Source: Syncephalis plumigaleata
Taxonomy: Eukaryota > Zoopagomycota > Zoopagomycetes > Zoopagales > Piptocephalidaceae
NCBI GenBank assembly: GCA_025201365.1
Contig: JAIXMF010000002.1
Span: forward strand, 2,170,001-2,234,000
Direction: 5' to 3'
Length of the DNA: 64,000 nucleotides
Made by a program: the position numbers and the translations under genes. Under the pieces are notes generated by a model, which saw nothing but the letters and a program-made list of their open reading frames with translations, was not told the origin of the DNA and made no database searches. Shown piece after piece: positions 1-11,159 of the stretch; positions within the stretch are counted from its first letter, which is position 1, and every line of letters begins with the position of its first letter.

Positions 1-1071
1 CGACATTAATAAGCAAATGAATAAATAGATATGTTTCAATTTATTAATCTAACAATATCTACTACTTGGATCATTCTATATGAAAAAGGGAGCGAGTGTA
101 TGTGTGTGTGTGTTTGTGTGTAACCCCAAAGAAGTGAATATTTTCCGAAGCAGCGCGACTGTTTCGATATTATAACTGTGCTGTCCTCATTGTTCTATTA
201 CTCCATTACTCGGCAATTATTACAGACGTGGAGTGTGTGCATCAATTGTATGGTTGTACAAGCAGAGTAAGTCGACAAATACGACTATCTATAATGTATT
301 ACTGTGACTGTAAAGGAGGCATCGTAGCATAGCGTAGAGTGGCATAGAGTCGAGTAGCACACTCGACCGGATAAACAGACATCACAATGATACACACATG
401 TACACATGTTTATCGTTGTATTACTACAACTGCTACCACTGTCACTACATGCTATTATATACCACACATGAAGGTTACTCTCTCTCTCTCTTTCCCTCTC
501 CTTTTTCCCGTTTTTTACTACTTCTGTTGTGTTGGTGGTGATGGTGATGCTGATGGTAGTTGTCGTCTTTCTTTTTCATTGATTTCTTTTCTATTTGATT
601 CTCGCTTTCATTTCTTACCTTCTTTCTTTATCGTCCCTGTTAAACTACTCTCCGCTTACTCACTCGCTCGCTCACTCTTCATACTTTCTATTACTACTAT
701 TATTAAGTATCTAGTTATAGTTAGTCTCTCTCTCTTTTTCCCTTCTCTTTTACTCATACGCTTCTTTCTATTGTTACTTGTTTGTTTGTTTTCTTATACG
801 TCAACTGTCATAACAATAGTAGCCTGCAATTTGTTTTTTCTCTTTCCTTTCCTTTCCTTTCCTCTTACGCTAGTCGTGAGCGTTTTTTTTCTTTGTGACG
901 TTTCCTACTACCACTACTACCACTACTTCTCCCTTTACTTTTACTTTTATTGCTACTTACATGCTGATATTACTATTATAAATATAACTATTCTGTAGAT
1001 CAGTATTCTCGATTGCTCCTTTGTTATAATCGTACGTTTACCTATATCACGCTCTATGCTTGTAAACGGAA
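1..1071. other. Upstream region of the Ssk1-like gene, pyrimidine-rich
   Basis: No convincing gene. Positions about 478-960 form a strongly T/C-rich strand bias with CT repeats. An open frame there (387-998) encodes only Ser, Phe, Leu and Tyr runs and has the composition of a pyrimidine tract rather than a protein. The region most likely holds the promoter and 5' leader of the gene starting at 1072. Confidence 0.6.
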
Positions 1072-4000
1072 ATGAGTCAATTTACCGAAGACTCAGAACT
1101 ATTGGTGGAGCCTATCGATTGGCCTGATTGGACCATCAACACAGGAGCGGGACCTCGTCGTGCTTCTACGTCGTCGTCACCGTCGCCCACGCCTGCTTCT
1201 GTGCCAATTGCCACGGGTATGAGACGATCGGCAAGTGGTGGTCACCGTTCGACCACCTCGTCACCCTCCAATGTTCGTCAACGTCTCTTACGTAGTCATA
1301 ATAGCGATGATGCTAATCGTAAGCAGAAACAACAGCATAAGCCTAGTCATAAAGCATTGGATAGTGGTAATTCTATATCACGACAAGCGTCGGCACCACC
1401 TGTTATGGCCGACAATCTACGTAGTGCAACACCTAACGATATCACTGAACCAGTCATGTTTGCTTCGCCAGCTGTACCTAATCTGACGAACTTGCCATTA
1501 ATACGTGTTCCCTCGCATATGATGATGCCGAACAATATTGCCATACCAACCACGAAAACGGAAAAGGCCGTGCATATGTTCACCAGTCTTACGTATGCTG
1601 CTTGTGCCATTGCTTCGCTAGTATGCTTCATAATGGCACCAGTATCACTATTATCAAGCAATCCTGCTATACATTATAGTCTGTTGTCATTACTAAACTG
1701 GTCTACCATTCACTTGATCATGTCTATCCTTTGGACTACGCTACTTGTGCTACATCATACCTTACGTATTTCATATGCCACTAGTGTTAGCACGGCAAAG
1801 TATATGAGTGCTGTTGCGATATTATACACTATCTTTGCACCTATATGGCATGTCTATCCGTTATCGATCTCGCCCGCTTACTCCATTGCCTGTCTCGCTA
1901 CCCCCTTTCTCCATATTGTCTTTCATGTATTCTCCACGTTAAACAAACTCTACGCCAAAGAGCGTGCAGCATTGGAGAGACTCACGGTTAACGAGGTGCG
2001 TGCCGTGGTCAATCAGGGCGAGCAACTATTGTCGGAAGCGGAGGAACGACGTACTGCCCTCGTCAAAATGATCACCGAGGAGATCAGGGATACCTCGCGT
2101 ATCGGTAAGGCAGCAATCCTTCGTCTCGCGCCGTCCACGGTATTTGCCGCGCAGTCAAGAGAACATTTGGCTGCGTGTAGTGTACCCGTGCCTACCGCCT
2201 CCATGGCCTCGATTGATGCTATCCTACAGCATATCGAGCATCTTAGTAGACACTTGGAGTCGCTCAATAACCCGAATCCCTCATTATCAGTGACGGACAA
2301 TGACAAAGAGTCTAGCGCTTCGGACTCGTTGCCTCAATTCGATGTAGGCGAGCTATTGCAACGTGTGGGTGATATGATGTCGGGATGTGCAACATCTGCA
2401 AAGGTGGAGGTGGTCATTTACCACGCGGAAGCGCAAATCTGCCATCGCATGGTGTATGGCGATGAAACGCGCTATCAACACATGCTCTTCAATGTAAGTC
2501 AACATCAAGCGAGGGAGTAGATATTTCAGTATAATAACTCATCTATATGTGTATGTTTAGCTATTGAAAATGGTGATTATGTCGGCTGCACCGGGAGATT
2601 GGGTTGAACTAGGTCTTGTGGCCACGCCAGTCAAGGAATCCACGGCGACACCACCGATAGGTGCCAATCTACCAAATACCCTTACCATCAATTGTGTATT
2701 CCGTATCACGCACAGTCCATTAACGGGAGCGGCATTTACCCTGCCACACCTACCGAATGCCAATGAGAATCTCCGACTTATCACGGAGCTCAATGGACAA
2801 CTCGTAGCACGGGAGAGCGATAACGGTCTACACGTACTGGATGTCATACTACCTTTGTCTACACCAACTCGCTCGGCATCATCATCATCGACTGCAACTG
2901 CTGGCTTGTCGTCTTCAAATGCAGCAGTATCCGGTCACGGTAGGACAACACGTTTTATACCGAATGGTCCTCGTGTGGGACAAGGTAGCAACACTGCGAG
3001 CGAACCATCACTCGATGAACTGAAACGATTCATTAGTACGCTACGCAATAGGACTGTCGCTCTCTACGCTGCAAACTCGTCCATTCTAGCGAAACACGTT
3101 ACGGCATGGCTCACCCTGTGGAGTACAGATATCTCTTATATCTCGATTGATAATACGAAACTCGATGACGCGGACATTAATCGGGTATCAGCGAATACCT
3201 CATTTGTTGTCATAGATGATGATACGGCCACACTAGAGCGTGTACTACGCTACTTGTGTACAAATCCCGTACCACCCACCAAAGAGCATCGTCCTCCCAA
3301 TTCGCGTAATCGTGCTCGTTCCGTACCCGCTAACGGTGGCAATAATGAGAATGCCGATAAGACCGAGGAATATGCATCGGGTACAAATGCTCCAACTAGT
3401 GCTGCTGCTGGTGGTGGTGGTGCTACTACTATGAATAATAGTAAATCGACGGATAACTCGCATGACACACGTCCGAATGTCATGTTACCCGGCAATAATC
3501 ATCGATCTGTTATACACTTCACGTCAATCGGTCGGTATCAAGAGGTGAAGCAGGTGGTCGCCGATGTATTTAGTAATCTGCCAACGTTTCCATTATTTGT
3601 GCCACCGCAAATACTGGTCATTCCAAAACCAATTGGACCTCGACGTTTCTTGACCGCACTACACACCGCGGTAACACGTCCGCACATGGACACGCTATCC
3701 TACATTCCTATTGCTACATCACCCGCTACACCCGGTTTATGGACGCTATTTAACGGCGAGATTGAGCAGAATCCTATGGAACGTGCCATGGATACACGTA
3801 GTGCTACAGCCGATGCACGTATCTATTCGGGCATGAATGGTCAGTCGACTAATGGCAATGTTCACTCGCCCGGTTCCGCTTATCGTCACGTTGTCAATCG
3901 GACACGTATGTCGCATCAAACAAATGGTCATCATACTAATGGAGTACTATCTCCCGTGTCGAGTCAAGGCAGTACTACTAGTAACAATGGTATGATGGAG

Positions 4001-5240
4001 ACTGCAGCAGCTGCAACAGCTGCAACATCGACAGCTGCCACAGCATTATCAGGATCTAATACTAGTGGCAATAATGGCAATACTAATGGTACTAATACTA
4101 ATACTACTACTACGAATAACAATGGTAATAGTAATAGTAATGGTGGATTACGTATCTCATCTTCACTAGCACAATCAACCATGCATAATCCATCGACTCC
4201 ATCGCCGAAATTACGACCCAACTCGCCATTACTGCCGAATAGAATGAATGCTGCTGCACCCTCGCCTAAACAGATATCAAATGGTTTATCATCACCAAGT
4301 GCCGTTATTACCAATCCAATGGAGAAAGCAATAAGCACCGGTACGAGTAATGGTAATAATGGCGGTAATGGTTCAGGTGCTGTAGAATCACGTACACTTA
4401 GTACACGAAAGAAATGGATGCGTCAATCGAACACGGGTGAACGTGCCAGTGGCGGATTATCCACGTCGGCATTGAACAAGAGTGGATTTGTATCCCCACC
4501 TATTAAAGTGCTTATTGTAGAAGGTAAGCTATATATATATATATACTCATAGATAGAAATAACTAATTTATAATAATAGATAACCCGATTAATCAAACGA
4601 TTTTATCCACATTTCTACGTAAGCGTAAGATTGAATATGCGGTAGCAAGTGATGGACGGGAAGCAGTAGAGAAATGGAAGAATGGCGGATTCCACTTGGT
4701 ATTGGTAAGTTGATCGACATGAAAATACAACATTATTGCTAACAATGATGATGCTAATAGATGGATATCCAGCTGCCTGTATTGGATGGTATTGAAGCAA
4801 CCAAGGAAATTCGACGATTTGAAAAGGAACGTAAAGCGGCGGCATTATCGCCTACTAATGCACTAGGCGGTGAAGTATCAGGTGAACAACGTCGACTCAC
4901 CACGCAACTACATACACCGGTGATCATCGTGGCATTAACAGCGTCAGCACTACAAGCTGATCGTAACACAGCATTGGCTGCCGGTTGTAATGACTTTCTT
5001 ACCAAACCTGTCTCACTACCATGGCTAGAAAAGAAGATTACAGAATGGGGCTGTATGCAAGCATTAATTAATGTGAATAGTTGGTCACGTTGGCGAAGAC
5101 AAGATGCGGCATCACCCTCCATTGCATCACCATCATCTACTAGTCATCATCTTCATCATCTTCATCATCGTAATGATAATGGTAGCAATACACCAACTTC
5201 AGCTAATATATCTCGTTCTAATTCAGAAAAGAAAACATAA
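1072..5240 (+). CDS. SSK1: Ssk1/Mcs4-like response regulator with predicted membrane segments and degenerate histidine-kinase region
   Basis: Four exons: 1072-2493, 2561-4523, 4580-4704, 4761-5240; all junctions are GT-AG and phases agree, giving about 1329 aa. The N-terminal 160 residues are Ser/Pro-rich. Residues about 171-290 hold four hydrophobic stretches, followed by a helical region and a block around residues 455-500 ([16 protein letters not shown], then [12 protein letters not shown]) resembling the remnant kinase/ATPase region seen in fungal Ssk1 proteins. Low-complexity Asn/Thr linkers follow. The C-terminus is a canonical receiver domain: IVEDNPINQ, phospho-acceptor Asp in [12 protein letters not shown] (about residue 1172), then ALTAS and FLTKPVS with the conserved Lys near 1252. 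The receiver matches Ssk1/SskA/Mcs4 closely; in those systems it takes phosphate from a Ypd1-type protein and controls the HOG/Sty1 MAPK cascade. The membrane segments are unusual for the family. Role by homology; receiver identity is very secure. Confidence 0.9.
4532..4545 (+). repeat. Short TA repeat within an intron
   Basis: A short alternating TA run lies just inside the intron at 4524-4579 of the Ssk1-like gene. It has no evident function and splits a codon of the receiver domain only at the DNA level. Confidence 0.6.
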
Positions 5241-6021
5241 TATGGAAGTTAGGAGACTACCTATATATATGCAATACATGCATGATCACATTGATGTGTG
5301 ATGATTGTTGTTATTGTGCTACCCTTTTTGTTTTCTTTCTCTGTATTCACTAGATTGCTAAGTCTATCAATTACCTTTTTTTCTTCTTCTACATTTGTAT
5401 ACAATGATCAATTCAGTAATAATAATACACCATTAAATTCCTGTGTCAATAGTCTATTCTTTTTCTTCTCTTATTCATACAACGAGGAATGCCTTCCAGT
5501 TTGTCGTATTTTGTTTTGCCTAATCGTATAATCGAAATGAACATATTACCATCATGCTTTCGTTAATATACATGTTTAGCAATGATTGACCTGTATTACT
5601 CTTGGCTTTTACATGATTGCTTTGTACGCCAAGAGATTTATTCGTTCGTAGAGTGTGTAACAGAGGTGTGTACCGTGTGTCGTGTATCCCTTGCCGTTTC
5701 ACGTTTTACTTGTATTGCCAAGAACTACGCGACACAGTTATGAGAGGCGACAAACGAGCACAACGATGACAATAGACCTGCTTACAACAGGATACCCGTC
5801 GTATAGTAGTATCACATGGTATCCATTTTAATAAAGGCTAGATAGTATAGTGCATGTGTACATCCCATACATTCTAGAATTATAGAGTCATATGCAGAGT
5901 AGCGTGTAACGATGAGATGATGACAGTACGATAACCGGTATGCTAGCAGATTACCGACCGGTAGTAGAACAATGTATTGACTTGTACACCGCATTCATAA
6001 GGAATGTATGACCATCTGTAC
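5241..6021. other. Intergenic region without a recognised gene
   Basis: Contains a T/C-rich stretch (about 5298-5520) downstream of the Ssk1-like stop and then AT-rich sequence leading to the lipase promoter. Open frames are short and unlike proteins. Confidence 0.5.
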
Positions 6022-6030
6022 TATAAAATA
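6022..6030 (+). promoter_or_regulatory. TATA box of the secreted lipase gene
   Basis: The motif TATAAAATA lies 79 bases before the start codon at 6109, a normal distance for a fungal core promoter. No other strong TATA-like motif is closer. Confidence 0.55.
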
Positions 6031-6108
6031 CGACGATTCCTATGCTAATCCAACGATATAATCAGCATTACCATAATCATCATCTATTCTCTATTCGTGT
6101 ACAACAAG

Positions 6109-7217
6109 ATGCTAGTAAGTTATTACTTAGTATTGTAGTCATCGCCATATTAATTATCATTACTATTATCATTATTCTAGTCTCGCAAATCAATCTATTC
6201 ACTTTTCTGTTCCTTATCTATTGCGCTGTTGGCAAGTGTAGGTGCAACAGATGTCAATCAGAAGGGTGCGGAACCGGTCATGCCTACCATTAAAGAGCCT
6301 ACATTCCTTACACCAGCCGCATTGGAAACTGTAAAAGTAATGGCAAGTTTCTCTGCCGTCACTAATTGTCGTGTCGATAACTGGCAATGCGGACCACGTT
6401 GCGAGGTATCGTATACCAGTGGCACCCGAGTGATACGCGATTTCTACAATCGCTGGACCGGTACCTATGCCTATATCGCCGTGAACGATCAGCATCGTCG
6501 TATTATCGTGTCATTCCGAGGTACATCAGACTTGGCCGGTGCCATACAAGATATAAACGTATTCCTCGTTCCCGTGGATTGGGCCAATAACACAGAGGTG
6601 AGAATGCACGGTGGTCTCGTTGCCTGTTACAACAGCGTGCGTATGGAAATGAGAGAAGCCATCGAGAAGACTGTGAAAGCATATCCCAATTACACGCTAA
6701 CCTTTACGGGTCATTCTCTCGGTGGAGGTAAGCCATTTCTATGATTAGTTAATGGATTGATGCTGACGATGATTATGGTGATGAACTAGGCGTGACAACC
6801 ATTGCAGCGATTGACGCCCGTTTATCATTGCCGTCCACCGTACCGCAACAACTGGTGACATTTGGCGGATTTCGTGCAGGTGATGAGAACTTTGCCGCTT
6901 GGGCTCAATCCTTGATGGAGATACCGGCCGATGCGTTACGCGGCGAACTACCATCACCGGCGCGTGTGATCAGCTATAACGATGCAGTACCGCAATTTCC
7001 CCCAAGCTTGTTGGGTTATCGCCATTTTGGCACGGAGATCTGGATACCGAAAGCCAATGGCACAAATGCTTATCTTTGTCAGACCGGTGTAGGATCCGAT
7101 GCCAAGTGTTCCGTCTCATTAGGTGATGGCTATGACATGAAAACACACGACTACTACTTTGGTATACAAGTGGGACTATCCACTACATGTACCGTACCAG
7201 GACCTGTATGGTCTTAA
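6109..7217 (+). CDS. Secreted class-3 lipase (Rhizomucor-lipase family)
   Basis: Exons 6109-6114, 6181-6727 and 6790-7217 give 326 aa. The first exon encodes only Met-Leu; I chose this start because splicing to 6181 yields a clean signal peptide (RKSIYSLFCSLSIALLASVGA), whereas the unspliced upstream frame has no start. The mature part shows the class-3 lipase fold: the FRGT strand/oxyanion motif, the nucleophile elbow GHSLGGG (Ser near residue 181, codon just before intron 2), catalytic Asp in SYNDAVPQFP (near 249) and catalytic His in KTHDYYFG (near 304). All three catalytic residues are present, so it should be an active extracellular triacylglycerol lipase or feruloyl-esterase-like enzyme. 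Cysteines near NCRVDNWQCGPRC are shared with the two lipases at 34 and 36 kb. A colipase-like gene follows 420 bases downstream on the same strand. Confidence 0.92.
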
Positions 7218-7483
7218 TATAATAATAATTGATTAGTTTCTACCTTCATAAGCTACATAAATGTATATTATTAGTGGTGATGAGATGTATGTGTGTGTAT
7301 GTTGCTTTTTCTGCATGGACAGCATGTCTAATCATCAGGCATTTCGTTGCAGATATTGTCAGTCATATGATGGGGACTGCATTACAGCGAAGGAGGAAGC
7401 TAGCTGACAAGCACGCGGACACGTCGTGCATGCACATGTACACACGCACAGCCACAATTATCGGCTTGGCTATCCTAGGTTGA
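7218..7483. other. Lipase 3' flank and upstream spacer of the small secreted gene
   Basis: About 420 bases separate the lipase stop from the next start codon. They hold the lipase 3' end and the promoter of the following gene. The open frame 7229-7483 is not protein-like. Confidence 0.5.
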
Positions 7484-7492
7484 CTATAAAAA
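7484..7492 (+). promoter_or_regulatory. TATA box of the ten-cysteine secreted protein
   Basis: CTATAAAAA, a near-perfect TATA box, lies about 146 bases before the ATG at 7638. A second promoter between the two genes argues that they are transcribed separately. Confidence 0.55.
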
Positions 7493-7637
7493 TACGTTTA
7501 TCGTACTAGCTCGAATGATCCAACATCGAGCGAGTATTCCATTTGTTTATCGTCTTCTTTCTTTCTAGTCTAGTCTAGCTTACCTCTTGACATTGTTTTT
7601 GCCACTTGTTATATTCATCATTTAATAACAGTCTAAT

Positions 7638-7943
7638 ATGAAGTACGCACTACTACTATCTATTGTTCTAGTCACTCTATTGAGTGGTCAACACATAAGC
7701 GCCGCAAATGATTGTACTAGTCAGCCTAGTTTATGTGCGGAAAACCAATGCTGCGTCGTCATAGGGAACCATGGTAGATGCTTTGATCGACCGGAGGAGA
7801 CCAACTATTGTAAGCTGAATATGGTGCAACATCGAACGATACAGCACGCCTACACGAATGGATGTCCGTGTGCCGGTCAATCCAAGTGTACCGCCATAAG
7901 TCGTGGTTCAGGTAAAGCGACTATTGGTCAATGTAAAGCTTAG
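7638..7943 (+). CDS. Small secreted ten-cysteine protein with colipase/prokineticin spacing
   Basis: Single-exon frame of 101 aa. Residues 1-22 are a signal peptide (hydrophobic LLLSIVLVTLLS core, cleavage near SAA). The mature 78 residues hold ten cysteines at 26, 33, 38, 39, 48, 58, 76, 78, 84 and 99, i.e. C-6-C-4-CC-8-C-9-C-17-CPC-5-C-14-C. From memory, human prokineticin-1 reads C-5-C-4-CC-11-C-9-C-17-CPC-5-C-9-C and colipase C-5-C-3-CC-10-C-9-C-11-CPC-5-C-17-C. The adjacent CC pair, the CPC motif and several identical spacings point to the colipase-like disulphide fold. Function is unknown; its place right after a secreted lipase suggests a possible lipase partner (inference). A polyadenylation-like AATAAAC follows at about 7969. 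Alternatively it is an unrelated cysteine-rich effector that converged on this spacing. Confidence 0.85.
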   Translation: MKYALLLSIVLVTLLSGQHISAANDCTSQPSLCAENQCCVVIGNHGRCFDRPEETNYCKLNMVQHRTIQHAYTNGCPCAGQSKCTAISRGSGKATIGQCKA

Positions 7944-8061
7944 CATTCCTTGTAGTATCTTCTTTTTCAATAAACAAAACTGATAAAAACACACTAGTAT
8001 ATTTATGGTTACGAATAGAGTAAATAATTTTATTACATACATAATACGCTATAAAAGATAA

Positions 8062-10575
8062 TCAACTAGGCTTAAATCGATTCGAGCCAAATGTTCCCGA
8101 TCGTTTACGCACTTTATCGGCTAGACCACGTTTACTAGCCAGTGGATCTACACGAGCAAAAAGAAAGTAGAGCAATATCAATCAAATGTTATCATGTCAT
8201 CGCCATCGAATCAGCATTAGCGTTTCCTCTTCTTACTTTGCGTATGACTAGATTTTGGTCCAAATGTAGCCGCCTTGATAAGGGTAGATTTCAATGATGC
8301 CTGTGACATAAGATTACGAAATACTTCCGCATCGTAGATACGGCGACCATGCTTGTTTCGTTTATGTTTCTTCTTCTCCCGTTTATCATGATCATGCTCG
8401 TGCTTGTCATTAGATGCAGCTACCGAATTAGTATCATCATTGTTGTTATTACTGTTACTATTGTCTATGGATGATGGATGATCAATGATGGCCGGTGCCT
8501 TATCAAGCGAGGAAGTTGACGAGGAGGCTTGTCGTTTTCTCGATTCCTTTTGTATGAAACGATTTAACTTGGCAACACGCTGACGCTGCAAATACTGAAG
8601 TGCCGATTCCTCACCCGGTGCCGGTAGAACCGTAAAGTATTGTCGCTCAACGACTGATCCACTCGATGCTCGTTCTCTCTCGTCATGATCGAATCTATCC
8701 TGCGATGCTGGTTCATCCGTTGATTGTGAATTGATCTCGGGTGTCTCTACATGCTCCACGTCGAGTGGAACATTCTTGGCCCATGATTCTACAGCTTGTT
8801 CTGATGCCCATCTATGCTGTTGCTGCTGCTGTTGTTCCTGTTGATGTTGTGGTGAATGCTTGAAATTGATCCATTGATCTGATTTCATATTGATACTATT
8901 ACTCGTATTATTATTATCGCTTGATTTATTATTAGGCTCCTTTATATTGATATCACTTTTTGATATGGGTTTCTTCGTGGAAAGCATCGTGTCTATTTTA
9001 CCAGTATCCATCGTTTCCATGACTTCCGTCTACAATCATCGATAATAGTATTAGCATATTACTCATTCATTCATGTTAAATCACTTAGATTTACCTGTAA
9101 ACTAGGTAATAGGATATCGTCATCTATACAGCTATACTGACTGAATTTAGGCGAATGTGCATGATACATGTTGTAGAATGAAGTAGGTGAATTATCAAAT
9201 GATCCTGAAAAGGACTAATTGTAGGATAGGATGATGACTCGGCACTATCGATATTCGTTGCTCTATTAGATGATACATGTTCATTCTCCTCTTGATCTAA
9301 TTAATAATAATTAATCAATATGTAATGCAAATAGTGTACTATTCACTTACTCCATTGCTGTTGCTGTTGCTCCTTTTTCTCGATTGCTTCATTCAATTCT
9401 GTATGATGTAATGATGCTAAATGTGAACTTGCAAACTGTGATGGTAATGATATATCTTCATTCAACCAGTATTCCTCATCTGATCGATCAATAATCAATG
9501 TAGATGCAAATGATGCATCATCAGATGGTATATCACGTAGTAAACTAGATGCAACTGGATCGTATTGTCGTGTATTAGCTTGTTGATGTGTTGCTGTTGC
9601 TACTGTCCTTTCATCCATCACATCATTTATTGCATCATCTATTGCTAGTGCCAAACTAGTTGCATTCAACTTGTTACGACGTTCAATGACTGCATCATTC
9701 TGCGAGGTGGCAATATCATATTGAGAGCCTTGTGACTTTAACAAGGCATGCGTAGCCAGATTATACTCGGATTGACTAATAGCGACATTGCCAACTCGTT
9801 CTCTTTCCGTTTCACGATCATCATTACTATCCTCTCTATCTTCTCTGGTCAGTAGCAAGGTAGGGTAAGTGATCCTGAACGATCGTCATCATAGTTGATA
9901 GTAGGATCTATATATGTTAATAAAGGCTATACACACTACAATGTTATACATTGCTTGTTCTATCATGTGATCAATACTACCCACCGTGGTTGTTGTTGTT
10001 GTTGTTGTTGTTACCGGATTGATTACTTCACCAGCCATGAATTCACATTTGAAATCTGCAAAATATAGAATTGCCCGATCATCCAGCTTATATCGAGTGT
10101 TTACCACCAGTTCCTCATCTTCATTACCATACGTGATACTTGGTGAGTCACTAAGACATTTGATATAGTATTGATCATTCGTTGCCTCTATTGACTAATG
10201 CGTTAATACTTGTATATCATCGCTATATGTATATGTATGTATGTATTTACCAATCTCTACATAAAGGAAAGGAAAGTCGGGAAAGTTAAGATCGTGATAG
10301 GGTGCATCATCCACTAGGTAACCGTTCAATTGGTCGTTGAATACAGGCGGGTATGCTTCTCTCCAGGCACCATTAGCATTACTGGGAAAGTGTGGTACTT
10401 TATTCTTCTTGGGTAGTGTCCCTACGAGATTACGTCCTTCATAGATAGTGTAGTGATTAAGATAGTGCTCCGCTGTAGGGAAACACTTTAGCGTGCCTAT
10501 TTTCTACAAGGAATATTAGTAGTAGTTTGTTGCAGAGATACATAACGTATAACTAACCCGTCTATCGAACGTCAT
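8062..10575 (-). CDS. FHA-domain protein, possibly MDC1-like DNA-damage factor
   Basis: Proposed exons, in order of reading: 10575-10558, 10503-10251, 10187-9935, 9874-9351, 9296-9095, 9029-8237, 8147-8062. The first three encode an FHA-like beta sandwich: EGRNLVGTLP, then YIKCLSDSPSITYGNEDEEL, and RYKLDDRAILYFADFKCEF, which recalls the C-terminal strands of the MDC1 FHA domain. The rest is low-complexity and acidic/Gln-rich, ending in a basic tail (ASKRGLADKVRKR...FGSNRFKPS). FHA domains bind phosphothreonine, so a nuclear scaffold role is likely, but the specific protein is not identified. A terminal intron (8148-8236, GTAAGAAG...GTGTAG) keeps the frame; if it is retained, translation ends at 8217 with a different tail. 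The frame also breaks once near 9205, where one base seems to be missing. Confidence 0.6.
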
Positions 10576-11159
10576 GGTAACGATTCAATTTGGTTCCTAT
10601 TATTGTTATTGTGTTGTTGTTGTTAGTAAACACGACGAGAATCACCGCTTTATACGTACACCACTGACCGGTGCTTACGTCAGTGTTTATAAATGACTGA
10701 CACTCGTATCGTGTTGTACAACCAAATAGACTGGCTATGATGTATACTAAACTAGACGACAATAGACTGAGATTTACAGCAGTACGCGAATGTAGTCAAA
10801 TAATTCACAAAATATGGAAAAAAAGAATAAAGAAATGATATTTGGATGTCACGCAAGCTAACTCGTCTATCTAATATACAGATGTATCTATACCATTATG
10901 ATAGATTCTTTTATTGAATAAATATATGACAATACTAGTAAGCTATATGTACATAGATGTATTCTAGGTTGTTGTTGTAAACTAAAAGACCTACTATTGG
11001 CCATATGGTTTAAATAGAAACAAATATGTTGATGCCATAGTAGTTAGTTAGTAGTAGTAACAGCGATACTGATCTTTGTTTCCATTCCCCTGATTATCAT
11101 ACTCTAGTGTTTATACATTTGTCTATTAACTCTATGATTACAACTTGTCTACATTCAAT
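10576..11159. other. Divergent promoter region between the FHA gene and NPR3
   Basis: About 580 AT-rich bases between two start codons that point away from each other. It should contain both promoters. No further gene is visible, only a short non-coding-like frame on the minus strand. Confidence 0.55.

Noticed and set aside
387-998. 203-aa open frame of Leu/Phe/Ser/Tyr
   Set aside because: Composition is explained by a pyrimidine-rich DNA strand; no signal peptide or domain pattern.
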